DNA of 64,000 nt from Lachnospiraceae bacterium (GCA_019422065.1 JAHZEA010000013.1:4931-68930), one strand, 5' to 3'. Numbered from the stretch's first letter, positions 25,381 through 35,084 are shown. A program made the numbers and translations. Notes: generated from the sequence alone by a model not told the origin.

Positions 25381-27444
25381 TTATTGTTTATTATCAAGCG
25401 TAATATTGCCAACTGCCTGTATCTGCACATTGTTGGCTATCTCATTAAATGACAAAACATATACATTCGGAAAAAACTGTTCTATTAAGCGGTACACATA
25501 AAGTCGTATTACATGGCTTGTAAGAAGTATAGGCGGCTGAGAAAGGTCGCTGAATTTTTTAACATTTTCAGACAGCTTGCTTATAAACCTTTGCATTACA
25601 TCCGGGCTTAAAGCAAGGTAAATGCCCCTTTCGCCTTTAATAAGGTTTGATGCTATAAGCCTTTCAGCCTCTCCGTCAAGGGTCATTACTTTCATTTGAC
25701 CGTTTTCGCAGAACTTTCTTGTTATGGTACGCTTAAGCTCAACACGGATATTGCCAAGAAGTGTATCCGGGTCTTTTGTATCAGCCGACGAATCGACAAT
25801 ACATTCCAAAATTGTGTTTAAGTCTTTTATAGGTATGCCTTCTTTTAATAAGTTGGCAAGTATTTTTTGGAAAGCTCCGTAAGAAATAACATTGGGAAAT
25901 GCTTCTTCCACAAGCTCTTTTGATGTCTTTTTCAAATTTTCCAAAAGCTGCATAACCTCGTTTCGCGACAACAGCTCGTAAGCATGCTGGCGAATTACTT
26001 CCGATAAATGAGTAACCATAACCGAAAGCGGGTCAATTACAGTGTAGCCGTAAATTTCGGCAGTTTCTTTTAAATCCGGCGTAATCCATTTACTTGGTAT
26101 GCCGTAAGCCGGCTCTATAGTTTCTATTCCTTCTATATCACCCGAAGGATTAGGCGGCTCAAGAGCCAAATAATAATCAATTAAAATCTCGCCCCTAGCC
26201 ACTTCTTCGCCTTTAATTTTTATTACATACTGATTTGTATTAAGGCTGGAGCTGTCTCTTAACCTAACAGACGGAATAACAAGACCCATTTCTTGTGCAA
26301 ACTGTCTACGGAAAATAACTATTCTGTGTATCAACTTTCCGCCGCTTGACTCATCGGCTAACGGTATAAGACTGTAGCCAAACTCCATTTCTATAGGCTC
26401 TACATTTAAAAGTGAGTAAACACTATTTATATCTTTATAGGAATTATCCTGAACTTCCTCCTGAACCATTGGTTCTTCAGTCATTTCTGCCACTTGTGCC
26501 TCAAGCTGCATTCTCTTTGAAACCGTATAGCCTAAAGCTATTAATGCGGCAGCTATTATTACAAGCTGAATATGCGGCATACCCGGTATAACAGCTAAAA
26601 CTGCCAATATACCGCCGCCTGTCATAATGGCTCTTGGCTGTGCTAAAAACTGCTTTGTTACATCAAAGTTTAAACTGCCTTCAGAAACCGCTCTTGTAAC
26701 AATCATACCTGTTGATGTTGAAATCAAAAGTGCCGGTATCTGTGAAACAAGGCCGTCACCAATAGTTGCTATTGAGTAAACCTGTAAAACTTCGGTAAAA
26801 GACATGCTCGATTGAAGCATGCCTATTATTGTGCCGGCTATAAAGTTAATACACGTTATAATAATGGACATTATGGCATCGCCTTTTACAATTTTGGTGG
26901 CACCGTCCATTGCGCCGTAAAAGTCGGACTCTTTCTGTATTTTATAACGTCTTTCTTTAGCCTCCTGCTCATTAATCAAGCCTGAGCTTAAGTCTGCGTC
27001 AATAGCCATCTGCTTACCAGGCATAGCGTCAAGAGTAAACCTTGCAGCAACTTCTGCAACTCTTTCAGCGCCTTTTGAAATAACTATAAACTGAACTAAA
27101 ACTATAATAAGGAATATAAGAACGCCGACTACAACATTTCCTTGAAGAACGAAGTTACCAAAAGCCTTTATTACCTGTCCGGCTTCACCCTGACGTGTAA
27201 GTATAAGTCTTGTTGATGAAATGTTAAGTCCAAGCCTGAATAATGTAGTTATCAAAAGCAGAGAAGGAAAAATAGAAAATTCAAGAGATTCCTTAATATT
27301 CATTGTTATCAGCAGAATAATAAATGATAATGATATATTAAGTATAAAAAATATATCTATTACAAACGGATTCAAAGGTATGAATATTAAAAGAACAATA
27401 ACTATTACGAATAATGAAATGGCATTATTAAATAAATTTTTCAT
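25381..27444 (-). CDS. flhA: Flagellar export gate protein FlhA
   Basis: FlhA is the large ring component of the export gate. It has about eight membrane helices in residues 1-310, with the conserved cytoplasmic FHIPEP-type loop region AARFTLDAMPGKQMAIDADL-SSGLINEQEA around residue 140-160. The cytoplasmic C-terminal part (about 330-687) binds chaperone-cargo complexes and ends in the VIRLYVYRLIEQFFPNVYVL segment. The length of 687 is normal. Genes around it are fliA, flhB, fliR, fliQ and fliP, all export parts. Confidence 0.97.
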   Translation of the reverse strand: MKNLFNNAISLFVIVIVLLIFIPLNPFVIDIFFILNISLSFIILLITMNIKESLEFSIFPSLLLITTLFRLGLNISSTRLILTRQGEAGQVIKAFGNFVLQGNVVVGVLIFLIIVLVQFIVISKGAERVAEVAARFTLDAMPGKQMAIDADLSSGLINEQEAKERRYKIQKESDFYGAMDGATKIVKGDAIMSIIITCINFIAGTIIGMLQSSMSFTEVLQVYSIATIGDGLVSQIPALLISTSTGMIVTRAVSEGSLNFDVTKQFLAQPRAIMTGGGILAVLAVIPGMPHIQLVIIAAALIALGYTVSKRMQLEAQVAEMTEEPMVQEEVQDNSYKDINSVYSLLNVEPIEMEFGYSLIPLADESSGGKLIHRIVIFRRQFAQEMGLVIPSVRLRDSSSLNTNQYVIKIKGEEVARGEILIDYYLALEPPNPSGDIEGIETIEPAYGIPSKWITPDLKETAEIYGYTVIDPLSVMVTHLSEVIRQHAYELLSRNEVMQLLENLKKTSKELVEEAFPNVISYGAFQKILANLLKEGIPIKDLNTILECIVDSSADTKDPDTLLGNIRVELKRTITRKFCENGQMKVMTLDGEAERLIASNLIKGERGIYLALSPDVMQRFISKLSENVKKFSDLSQPPILLTSHVIRLYVYRLIEQFFPNVYVLSFNEIANNVQIQAVGNITLDNKQ

Positions 27445-27470
27445 TCCTGATTCTCCATTTTAAGTCAAAG

Positions 27471-28529
27471 TCACAATTTCTTTTTGAGTTTATATACATA
27501 AACAAGTATTTCGGCAATAGCCCCATAATAATCGGCCGGTATTTCTTGGTTTACATCTACAGAGGCATATAACGCTCTTGCTATAGGCCGATTTTCAACA
27601 ACATAAACGCCGTTTTCCTCTGCAACCTGTATTATTCTAAGCGCCAGCTCGTCCTGACCTTTTGCCACAACAATAGGGGCGCTGTTTTTATTCAAATCAT
27701 ATTTAAGAGCCACGGCAAAATGTGTAGGGTTCTTAACAACCACATCGGCATTAGGCACTGCCTGCATCATTCTGGACATAGCCATTTTTCTTTGAGTTTC
27801 TTTAATTTTGCCCTTAACTTTCGGGTCGCCTTCCAGCTGTTTGTATTCCTCTTTTACTTCTTCTTTTGTCATTTTCATTTGTCTTTCGTACTCCCACCAC
27901 TGGTAGAAATAGTCAAAAACAGAAATGGCAGTAAAAGCTATGCCGATATTAATTACCATATCCATTATCATTTCCAGCATAAAAGCGCATGATGATATTA
28001 AATCAACAGACATTAATTCCGGAAAATTAAAAATATGCTTTTTAACGAAGTTATATAAAATGACGAATAAAATAGTAATCTTTATAAGACCTTTTAAAAC
28101 CTCAACAATGCTTCTTACCGAAAAAATCCGCCTTATGCCCTGCATAGGACTGAGCCTGCTGAATTTTGGCATAAGACTTTCAGTTGAAAACAGAAGTTTT
28201 GTCTGAAAAACAGTAGACAGTATAATAAGAGCCATAGATACCACCATAACAGGCATTGCTATTTTTATAAAAGCAATAACAAAGCCAAAAGCCAAATCAG
28301 AAACTACATTATTTGTAATCTCCATTCTTGTGCCGGCATAATCCATGTACTGCGTTAAATACTGCTTAATATTGCCATAAATGCTGGGAAAGTACAGCTT
28401 CATTAAAAAAAACGCACCCAAAAGGGATATAAGAGTAATTATGTCGTTGCTTAAGAATATATTTCCCTTTTTACGTTCGTCACGCCGCTTTTTGTCCGTG
28501 GCCTTTTCGGTCTTGGATTCTCCGGCCAC
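27471..28529 (-). CDS. flhB: Export switch protein FlhB
   Basis: FlhB sets export specificity and switches from hook to filament substrates after autocleavage at NPTH. The sequence has a basic N-terminus (KTEKATDKKRRDERKKGNIF), four membrane helices (to about 210), the cytoplasmic linker and VVKNPTHFAVALKYD near residue 268. The length of 352 is normal. A second, stand-alone FlhB C-terminal domain is encoded at the left end of the window. Confidence 0.97.
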   Translation of the reverse strand: MAGESKTEKATDKKRRDERKKGNIFLSNDIITLISLLGAFFLMKLYFPSIYGNIKQYLTQYMDYAGTRMEITNNVVSDLAFGFVIAFIKIAMPVMVVSMALIILSTVFQTKLLFSTESLMPKFSRLSPMQGIRRIFSVRSIVEVLKGLIKITILFVILYNFVKKHIFNFPELMSVDLISSCAFMLEMIMDMVINIGIAFTAISVFDYFYQWWEYERQMKMTKEEVKEEYKQLEGDPKVKGKIKETQRKMAMSRMMQAVPNADVVVKNPTHFAVALKYDLNKNSAPIVVAKGQDELALRIIQVAEENGVYVVENRPIARALYASVDVNQEIPADYYGAIAEILVYVYKLKKKL

Positions 28530-28543
28530 AAACTATCCCCCCT

Positions 28544-29308
28544 TTAAACCATAAGAGATAAAACTTCTTGTAAACGCTGGAACATTAATTCTATTAAATT
28601 CTCAATAAATTCAGACATAGGCGTAAACATTAGAAAAAGCAGTACAATGCCTAAAAGCACTTTTGCCTGAATATTTACGGAAAATACATCTATCTGCGGA
28701 ATAGCCTTCATCATAATGCCGACTCCTATTTCCGCCAGTACTTCAGCTGCCATAATAGGCATAGCAAACTTTAAAGCCAGAACAGTACAGTCACAAAATA
28801 TTGTAAGTACCGCTGAGCTTAATACCTTATCAAAAACTATGCTTCCGTAAGGCACTATATCGCCGGAATTTATAAATAGCCTAATTAATGCCAAGTGCGC
28901 ATTGGATGTAAAGAAAAGAAGTACAAACAAAAGGTTAAAAAATGTAGCTGTAAGGGACAATGAAATATTGCTTTGTGCATCATATATTTTTGACATTGAA
29001 AGTCCCATCTGCAAATCCATAACTTCGCCAGAAAGGATAATTACATACAAAAACAAATTCATAACTAATCCTATAGCAAAGCCGCACCCCAATTCCTTTA
29101 TTAGCAAAAGAGCATATACAACAGCATTTTCGGCCTCAACTGGCTCATTTATTTCGTAAGAAATAATAATAAAACTAAGAGCAAGTATTATTCCTGTTTT
29201 AACAATAGCCGGTATATTCTTCCTCCCTAATATTGGGTTAAAAAGTATAAACCCGCTGACTCGCATAGCAATAAGCGAAAACAGCAAAATATTATTCATT
29301 CCAAACAT
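28544..29308 (-). CDS. fliR: Export gate protein FliR
   Basis: FliR forms the core of the export gate with FliP and FliQ. It is a hydrophobic protein of 254 aa with about six membrane segments. Family pieces include ALIAMRVSGFILFNPILGRK, FAIGLVMNLFLYVIILSGEV-MDLQMGLSM, and the C-terminal VNIQAKVLLGIVLLFLMFTP. It is placed between fliQ and flhB as in other Bacillota. Confidence 0.95.
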   Translation of the reverse strand: MFGMNNILLFSLIAMRVSGFILFNPILGRKNIPAIVKTGIILALSFIIISYEINEPVEAENAVVYALLLIKELGCGFAIGLVMNLFLYVIILSGEVMDLQMGLSMSKIYDAQSNISLSLTATFFNLLFVLLFFTSNAHLALIRLFINSGDIVPYGSIVFDKVLSSAVLTIFCDCTVLALKFAMPIMAAEVLAEIGVGIMMKAIPQIDVFSVNIQAKVLLGIVLLFLMFTPMSEFIENLIELMFQRLQEVLSLMV

Positions 29309-29331
29309 ATAAAATGCCCTTTACGATTAAT

Positions 29332-29592
29332 CTATCCCTGCATAATAATAAATAATTCTCTTGTAAACTCCTGCAATATTGTAAGCATCCAAGAACCAGT
29401 AATAAGCAGTACCGCCGCTATTGCAATGAGTTTAGGAACAAATGTTATAGTTTGTTCGTGAATTTGTGTTGCAGCCTGAATTATTGATATAAGTATGCCT
29501 ACAATCATACTTATCAAAAGTGTGGGAGCGCAGAGCTTAACTCCAACCATAAGAGCCGCACGCATAATATCAAGAACCTGCGAGTTATCCAA
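29332..29592 (-). CDS. fliQ: Export gate protein FliQ
   Basis: This small two-helix membrane protein of 86 aa carries family hallmarks VLDIMRAALMVGVKLCAPTL, a SMIVGILISIIQAATQIHEQ turn and TFVPKLIAI. It is part of the FliPQR core. It lies 15 bp after fliP and 23 bp before fliR. Confidence 0.95.
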   Translation of the reverse strand: MDNSQVLDIMRAALMVGVKLCAPTLLISMIVGILISIIQAATQIHEQTITFVPKLIAIAAVLLITGSWMLTILQEFTRELFIIMQG

Positions 29593-29607
29593 TTAATACT
29601 CCTCCCG

Positions 29608-30264
29608 TCAGCTAAAACCCTTAACCAGTGTAGAGAATAATAATTGCCAGCCGTCAACCGTAACAAACAGCAGCAGCTTAAATGGCAGAGAAATGGTAGC
29701 CGGAGGCAGCATAATCATACCCATAGACATTAAAGCGCTTGATACTACCATATCAATGAGCAAAAACGGTATAAAAAGCAAAAAGCCTATTATAAAACCG
29801 CGCTTTAACTCACTTGTCATAAATGCTGGTATTACAATACGCATAGGCAGTTCGTCTATGCTTTCCGGCATTTCTTCTCCTGCAAAGTCAAGATACATGT
29901 TAAGGGATTCAGTTTCAGTCTGCTTAAGCATAAATGTTCTTAGCGGAACAGAAGCCCGCTCAAGCGCTTCTTCCTGAGTTATTTCTTCGTTTTTATATGG
30001 TATATACGCCTGCTCGTTAATATCGTCTAACACAGGCGACATAATGAAAAGCGTTAAAAACAGGGCAATTCCAATTAAAACCATATTAGGTGGTGTCTGC
30101 TGGGTGCCTAAAGCCGTTCTTGTAAATGACAGCACAATTATTATTCTTGTAAAAGATGTCATCATAATAATTATTGACGGCAAAAGCATCATCACCGTAA
30201 GCAAAAAAAACAGCTCTAATGTTTGAACATTACTTCCATTAATATTAACTATTGCGTCATTCAT
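29608..30264 (-). CDS. fliP: Export gate protein FliP
   Basis: FliP is a 218-aa membrane protein of the export gate. It has the FliP signatures MTSFTRIIIVLSFTRTALGT-QQTPPNMVL, the conserved PLRTFMLKQT loop and MRIVIPAFMTSELKRGFIIG, and ends with IMLPPATISLPFKLLLFV. The cleavable signal seen in enteric FliP is absent, as is common in Bacillota. It follows fliO after 20 bp. Confidence 0.96.
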   Translation of the reverse strand: MNDAIVNINGSNVQTLELFFLLTVMMLLPSIIIMMTSFTRIIIVLSFTRTALGTQQTPPNMVLIGIALFLTLFIMSPVLDDINEQAYIPYKNEEITQEEALERASVPLRTFMLKQTETESLNMYLDFAGEEMPESIDELPMRIVIPAFMTSELKRGFIIGFLLFIPFLLIDMVVSSALMSMGMIMLPPATISLPFKLLLFVTVDGWQLLFSTLVKGFS

Positions 30265-30284
30265 ATAACTTTCTCCATTACAAA

Positions 30285-30644
30285 TCAGTGTTTCTTTTTT
30301 GACAGTAAGTCAGTAAAAACATTCTTAAACTGCGGCATTCCAACAGCTTCTTTATGTTCTGCCTGCTGTAAATTACTTAAGTCTTCAAATGGTATTTCTT
30401 TAAGCATATTAATGCCGGAAGAAGAAACACCCAAAAGAAAATACTTTGTTCCAACTTTAGTAATTACAAGGCTTTTATCCTGACCAAGAGTTATCCTGTC
30501 AACTACTTTCATATTAGGTGAACTACAGTATCCAATCATTGAGCCACCTATGTACTTTGAACAAACATAGGCTAATACCAGTATTATGCCTACAGCTAAA
30601 ATCAAACCAACTAATGTTAAAATATTACCCAGAATTTTAAACAC
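30285..30644 (-). CDS. fliO: Flagellar biosynthesis protein FliO (FliZ)
   Basis: This short protein has one N-terminal membrane helix (LTLVGLILAVGIILVLAYVC) and a cytoplasmic part with the FliO pattern KVVDRITLGQDKSLVITKVG-TKYFLLGVS. FliO helps assemble FliP into the export gate. The length of 119 is short but fits forms lacking the extracytoplasmic domain. It lies between cheY and fliP. Confidence 0.9.
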   Translation of the reverse strand: MFKILGNILTLVGLILAVGIILVLAYVCSKYIGGSMIGYCSSPNMKVVDRITLGQDKSLVITKVGTKYFLLGVSSSGINMLKEIPFEDLSNLQQAEHKEAVGMPQFKNVFTDLLSKKKH

Positions 30645-30662
30645 TTCCCTTTAAGAACAGTT

Positions 30663-31022
30663 TTAACCAATTAAAGTTGAAACAGTTTTTATAAGTCTGT
30701 CCGGTTTAAAAGGTTTAACTATAAAGTCTTTTGCACCTGATTTTAAAGCATCTATAACCATAGCTTCCTGACCCATAGCTGAACACATAACAACAAGTGC
30801 GTTAGCATCTTTTGCTCTTATTGCCTTAAGTGCCTCTAAACCATCCATATTAGGCATTGTAATATCCATAATTACAAGGTCCGGCTTTAATTCATCATAT
30901 TTTTCAACAGCCTCAGCTCCATCGCTGGCCTCATAAATATCTGTATAACCATTTTTAACCAAAGCATCTTTCTCCATCATTCTCATAAAAGCCGCGTCGT
31001 CAACCAACATAATCTTTGCCAT
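30663..31022 (-). CDS. cheY: Chemotaxis response regulator CheY
   Basis: This single receiver domain of 119 aa has the acid pocket VDDAAF (Asp8/9), phospho-acceptor Asp53 in LVIMDITMPNMDG, Ser/Thr in VVMCSAMG and the conserved Lys in FIVKPFKP. CheY-P binds FliM (and the similar motif in FliY) to change motor rotation. Its place between fliY and fliO is the usual one in Bacillota. Confidence 0.97.
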   Translation of the reverse strand: MAKIMLVDDAAFMRMMEKDALVKNGYTDIYEASDGAEAVEKYDELKPDLVIMDITMPNMDGLEALKAIRAKDANALVVMCSAMGQEAMVIDALKSGAKDFIVKPFKPDRLIKTVSTLIG

Positions 31023-31053
31023 TTGTTATCTTCCTTCCTTTTGTTAGGTTTTA

Positions 31054-32349
31054 TTATTTGCCTTTTAAAATTTCATCTCTTTTAACAATTTCGGTAATTC
31101 TTACACCAAAATTATCATCAACAACAACTACATCGCCTTTTGCTATGCATTGTCCGTTGGCATATATATCAACTTGATCGCCTGCAAGCTTATCAAGCAC
31201 AACAAGAGAGCCTGTTGTAAGTTCCAGTATGTCTTTAATTACTTTCTTTGTTCTGCCTATCTCAACGGATATTTCCAAAGGCACATCCATAATTAACGCT
31301 AAGTTTTCAGCCTGTTCCTCACCAAGTGATTCTGTCATAGAAAACTGTTTTGGATTTAAAGGCTGAGTATTTATCATTTTAGGCTCAGGCTGTGCATAGA
31401 ACTGATTCATGTTCATGCTTTGAACCTGACCCTGATATGGTGCAGTAGCGCCGCATCCCTGAACAGGCTGATTTTGCCATGCCGTCTGTTCAGGCTGAGC
31501 ATTAACCATACTTTGTGCCTGTGGCGCAGGAGTATTTGCTGTGTTCGTACTTGCAGCAGCCTGTACTGTTTTTTCTTCGCTTGCCGTTGACTGGCTGTCA
31601 TCCTGAGTTAAGTTGCTGTTTAACAATTTTTCTATTTCTTCTTGTGAAAGCACTTTTCCGGATGACTGCGGTTTTTCTTCTTTTGCTGTTTCTTTAACTT
31701 CTTCTTTCTTAACCGGTTCTTCATGGCTTTCTTCTTCGCCAAAGTTTTCAATGCCAAAACCAAGGCCAAAGGCTGAAATAAGCTTTTTAGCCAGTTTTAT
31801 AGGCATAAGATTCATAAACCGGCTTTCTACAAGGTTTTCTATGTTAAGCTTAAAGTTAACAACAACCATTTCGTCTTCGTCGCCGAAGCATTTTTTCTTA
31901 AAGCTGTCTACATCTTCTATCTCATAAGATATTGGTGTAGAGATATTTACAACCTCGCCTAAAAACTCTGAAAGAGCAGTAGACGAAGCACCCATCATTT
32001 GGTTCATTACCTCGCATATAGCACTGGTATTCATTTCGTTAAGCTCAAAATCCTCATCGGAAATTTCCATTCCCATAAGAAGCCCAACAATCATTCTTAC
32101 ATCCTGCCTTTTAAGCAGCATGATATTGCTTCCGCTAAGGCCTGATATATAGGTTATTTCAACAGCTATGGCAGGCTCCATGTCTGAATATTCAAACTCA
32201 TCAAAGGCAACAATTTCCACATCAGGTGTAGTAATGTCTACCCTTTTGCCAAGCATAGTTGAAACTGCCGTAGCTGAGGCACCTAAACTGATATTTAATA
32301 TCTCGCCAATCGCGTCTATTTCCATAGAGCTAAAAATCTTTGAATTCAT
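31054..32349 (-). CDS. fliY: C-ring protein and CheY-P phosphatase FliY
   Basis: FliY joins a CheC-like phosphatase domain (about 1-205) to a FliN-type SpoA domain (about 345-431). Both active-site motifs are intact: DAIGEILN (about residue 12) and SAICEVMN (about residue 107). The linker (205-345) is Glu/Lys- then Gln/Ala-rich. It contains VLSQEEIEKLLN at about 228, very like the CheY-P-binding start of FliM; in B. subtilis FliY this kind of motif is at the N-terminus instead, and it is missing there in this protein. The SpoA part has PLEISVEIGRTKKVIKDILE. It lies 6 bp after fliM. Confidence 0.96.
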   Translation of the reverse strand: MNSKIFSSMEIDAIGEILNISLGASATAVSTMLGKRVDITTPDVEIVAFDEFEYSDMEPAIAVEITYISGLSGSNIMLLKRQDVRMIVGLLMGMEISDEDFELNEMNTSAICEVMNQMMGASSTALSEFLGEVVNISTPISYEIEDVDSFKKKCFGDEDEMVVVNFKLNIENLVESRFMNLMPIKLAKKLISAFGLGFGIENFGEEESHEEPVKKEEVKETAKEEKPQSSGKVLSQEEIEKLLNSNLTQDDSQSTASEEKTVQAAASTNTANTPAPQAQSMVNAQPEQTAWQNQPVQGCGATAPYQGQVQSMNMNQFYAQPEPKMINTQPLNPKQFSMTESLGEEQAENLALIMDVPLEISVEIGRTKKVIKDILELTTGSLVVLDKLAGDQVDIYANGQCIAKGDVVVVDDNFGVRITEIVKRDEILKGK

Positions 32350-32355
32350 GTGTTC

Positions 32356-33357
32356 CTATTCTCCTTTGGACGAAACTAAATTTTTATCATAAACCTCGTT
32401 AATTTTAACCGCCATATTTTTATTGTATTTACCTAATTCACCCTTAAACCACGGCTCGCCTTCTATATAAATAAAGACATCCGAGTCTTTGGATTTATTT
32501 AGGTTAATTACATCCCCAACCTGGAGTGTAAACAAATCCTTAAGCAAAATGGTTGATTTTCCAAGTTCAGCACATATTTCCATAGGCGTTGTTTTAATTC
32601 CATCAAAAATACTTTTTGTGGTTTCATCCTCAGGATTTTTCTTTTCCGGTTTTTCCTCAAACGTCTGGAAAACACCGGTAAGAAAATTACTTGGCAGGCA
32701 GATGTTAATTTTTCCCACTATATCGCCTATCTCCACTTCCATAACAACAATTACGGTAGTTTCGTCTCTGCCTATTTTCTGCATCATTCCAGGGTTAGTT
32801 TCAACTTTATCTAAAGAAAACTCTAAGTCTATATAATCAGCCCAACCATCACCCATAATCGCAACAAGATACTTAGCAATGTTGCGGTAGAGCGAAATTT
32901 CTATATCAGTACATACATAAGAGTCCGGAATATCTTTAGCGTCTTCACCTGTACCGCCAATCATTCTGTCTATCATGCAAAGAATAAGCTGGTTTGTGCA
33001 GTGCAGTATAACCGGACCGTATGTCATGCCGTTAGGCAGTGTTACATTAATTAGAGAGAGCATGTCATTATCGTTTAACGCATTGCTGAATTCATAGTAT
33101 CTTTGCTCCTCAACCTCAAGAACGTTTACAGTGCTTGCAATTCGTACAAGATTATTAATTCTTGAAGAGCATAATCTGGCGTAATTTTCATATATACCGG
33201 ATAAAAGCTTTAATTTATCCTTGGTAAATTTCTTAGGGCTGTAAAAATCATATTTCTTATATTTTTTTTCTTTCTTTTCAGGTTCACTTGTAACGTCGCC
33301 GCTTCTCATTGAATTTATAAGTGCATCTATCTGGCTTTGTGACAGTACCTCGGACAT
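32356..33357 (-). CDS. fliM: Motor switch protein FliM
   Basis: FliM carries the CheY-P-binding peptide at its very start (SEVLSQSQIDALINSM), a CheC-like middle domain (about 45-230) without the phosphatase residues, with the GGTGED loop near residue 135, and a C-terminal SpoA domain (about 255-325, MEICAELGKSTILLKDLFTL). The length of 333 is normal. It follows motB directly; fliL, commonly found between motB and fliM, is absent. Confidence 0.97.
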   Translation of the reverse strand: MSEVLSQSQIDALINSMRSGDVTSEPEKKEKKYKKYDFYSPKKFTKDKLKLLSGIYENYARLCSSRINNLVRIASTVNVLEVEEQRYYEFSNALNDNDMLSLINVTLPNGMTYGPVILHCTNQLILCMIDRMIGGTGEDAKDIPDSYVCTDIEISLYRNIAKYLVAIMGDGWADYIDLEFSLDKVETNPGMMQKIGRDETTVIVVMEVEIGDIVGKINICLPSNFLTGVFQTFEEKPEKKNPEDETTKSIFDGIKTTPMEICAELGKSTILLKDLFTLQVGDVINLNKSKDSDVFIYIEGEPWFKGELGKYNKNMAVKINEVYDKNLVSSKGE

Positions 33358-33386
33358 GTTTCAGCTTTCCCTCCCTTCAATATTCA

Positions 33387-34166
33387 TTAATCTCCTACAG
33401 CCTCTGTACCATAAACTTCTTCGTAATAGTCATCAAGGCTTTTAACAACACTGTCTGTCTTAGTTATTAATATTTCAACACGCCTGTTTTTGGCGCGTGA
33501 TTCACGCGTTTCAAAAGAACTTATAGGTCTAAACTGTCCATAACCGCATGAAACAAGTTTAGCCGGGTCTATAATATTCTTTTCCTGTATATAAAGCAGT
33601 ACTTCTGTAGCTCTGTTAGAAGATAAAAATCTGTCGCTTACAGGTTCGTTAGGAACATCAGGCCTTGCCTGAGAAGTATGTCCCAATATCTGTATTTCCT
33701 CTATAGAGTCAACAGCATCTGTAATAGCGTTGCAGAACTCATCAAGTACAACCTTGCCTTCGTCTTTAAGCACAAAGCTGTCGCCATCAAAAAACACATT
33801 GTCCCTGAATGTAATAAATGTAAACCCGTCACCCCTTGAAAGCTCAATATCGCCTTGCAAATTATTCTGACTTATATACTCCGAAAGCACATAATAGAGC
33901 TTATCGAAATCATCAGCATTTTCGGGTAAGTTCATACTTCCTTTTACAGGGTACTCATATTCATTTTTCTCTTGCGTTGTAACTATCTGCGACAACTCCG
34001 TGGCATCCGGGTTAAAGCTTTTAACTAAAAGCTCCCATTTCTCGCTGTCTATACTGGACATTGAGTAAAGCAGTACAAAAAAGCACAGCAATAATGTAAC
34101 CATATCGCCATAAGTATCCATCCAATTAGCGCCGCCGCTGCCGCTTTTTTTATTTTTCCTAGCCAT
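33387..34166 (-). CDS. motB: Stator protein MotB
   Basis: MotB forms the ion-conducting stator with MotA and binds peptidoglycan. It has a short cytoplasmic start (ARKNKKSGSGGANWMDTY), one membrane helix with the ion-binding Asp21 (TYGDMVTLLLCFFVLLYS), and an OmpA-like domain (about 120-245) with LGHTSQARPD and LSSNRATEVLLY ... VSCGYGQFRP. Ion type (H+ or Na+) cannot be decided here. It overlaps nothing and is 58 bp after motA. Confidence 0.95.
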   Translation of the reverse strand: MARKNKKSGSGGANWMDTYGDMVTLLLCFFVLLYSMSSIDSEKWELLVKSFNPDATELSQIVTTQEKNEYEYPVKGSMNLPENADDFDKLYYVLSEYISQNNLQGDIELSRGDGFTFITFRDNVFFDGDSFVLKDEGKVVLDEFCNAITDAVDSIEEIQILGHTSQARPDVPNEPVSDRFLSSNRATEVLLYIQEKNIIDPAKLVSCGYGQFRPISSFETRESRAKNRRVEILITKTDSVVKSLDDYYEEVYGTEAVGD

Positions 34167-34224
34167 AATTACACATCCGTTTTTTCTAAAATGTATTAAT
34201 CAAAATTCCCCAGTACTTTTACTT

Positions 34225-35067
34225 TTACTTTTTGCCTCTTTTATTACCGTTACCGCTTGAACCTTCAAGGGCCATTTCTCTTTCTCTTTGTGAAAGATAT
34301 GATGTAAGTTTTTCTTTCATAAATTTAGGGTTTTCGCCGGACTGAATGGATAAAACGCCTTCAATTATAATCTGTTTGCAAAGGTATTCTTCATCATTTC
34401 TAATGCTCAGCTTTTTAGCTATAGGCGAAAAAACAAGGTTAGCCAGAATACAGCCGTAAAAAGTAGTAATAAGCGCAACTGACATATCCGAACCAAGCGA
34501 TGACGCTCCTGTTGTGCCATCTAAGTTCATGTTTTTAAGCATATTAACAAGGCCTATTAAAGTACCAATCATACCAAAAGCCGGAGCAAATGAAGATGCT
34601 TTTTCATATATGCCTACAGAATCTGAATGTCTTTCGGCTAAGTATTCCAAGTCGTTATTAAGCATTGATTTTACTTTTTCCGGGTCAGTAGCATCTACAA
34701 TAAGCATAATGCTTTGTTTAAAAAACGGATCGGTCTGTTTATTTGCCATTTCCTCAAGGGTCAAAAGACCGTTTTTACGCGCTACCTGAGAGAATTCAAC
34801 AAGTAAATCAATATATTCCATAGGGTTATACTTGCTGCCAGATAATAAAATCTTTATATGCTTCGGAATTTGTTTTAAAGTACTTGCCGGATAGGATGCA
34901 ATAACGGCTGAAATTGTACCACCAAGAACAATAAATACACTCGGTATATCAACAAAATTCATTAAGTTCTTAAAAACAAAAATCGAAGTTTCCGACGGAT
35001 CAAAAACAACTCCGAAACAAATAAGTATTAAACCAGCTATAATACCAACAATGGTCGTAATGTCCAT
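34225..35067 (-). CDS. motA: Stator protein MotA
   Basis: MotA has four membrane helices; the torque-generating cytoplasmic loop lies between helices 2 and 3. The sequence shows TTIVGIIAGLILICFGVVFD, FVDIPSVFIVLGGTISAVIA, a charged loop (residues 70-150) and the typical FAPAFGMIGTLIGLVNMLKN followed by LGSDMSVALITTFYGCILAN. The length of 280 is normal. The C-terminal tail is basic and Gly-rich (GSSGNGNKRGKK). Confidence 0.96.
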   Translation of the reverse strand: MDITTIVGIIAGLILICFGVVFDPSETSIFVFKNLMNFVDIPSVFIVLGGTISAVIASYPASTLKQIPKHIKILLSGSKYNPMEYIDLLVEFSQVARKNGLLTLEEMANKQTDPFFKQSIMLIVDATDPEKVKSMLNNDLEYLAERHSDSVGIYEKASSFAPAFGMIGTLIGLVNMLKNMNLDGTTGASSLGSDMSVALITTFYGCILANLVFSPIAKKLSIRNDEEYLCKQIIIEGVLSIQSGENPKFMKEKLTSYLSQREREMALEGSSGNGNKRGKK

Positions 35068-35084
35068 AAAAAGTCCCGCCCTCT

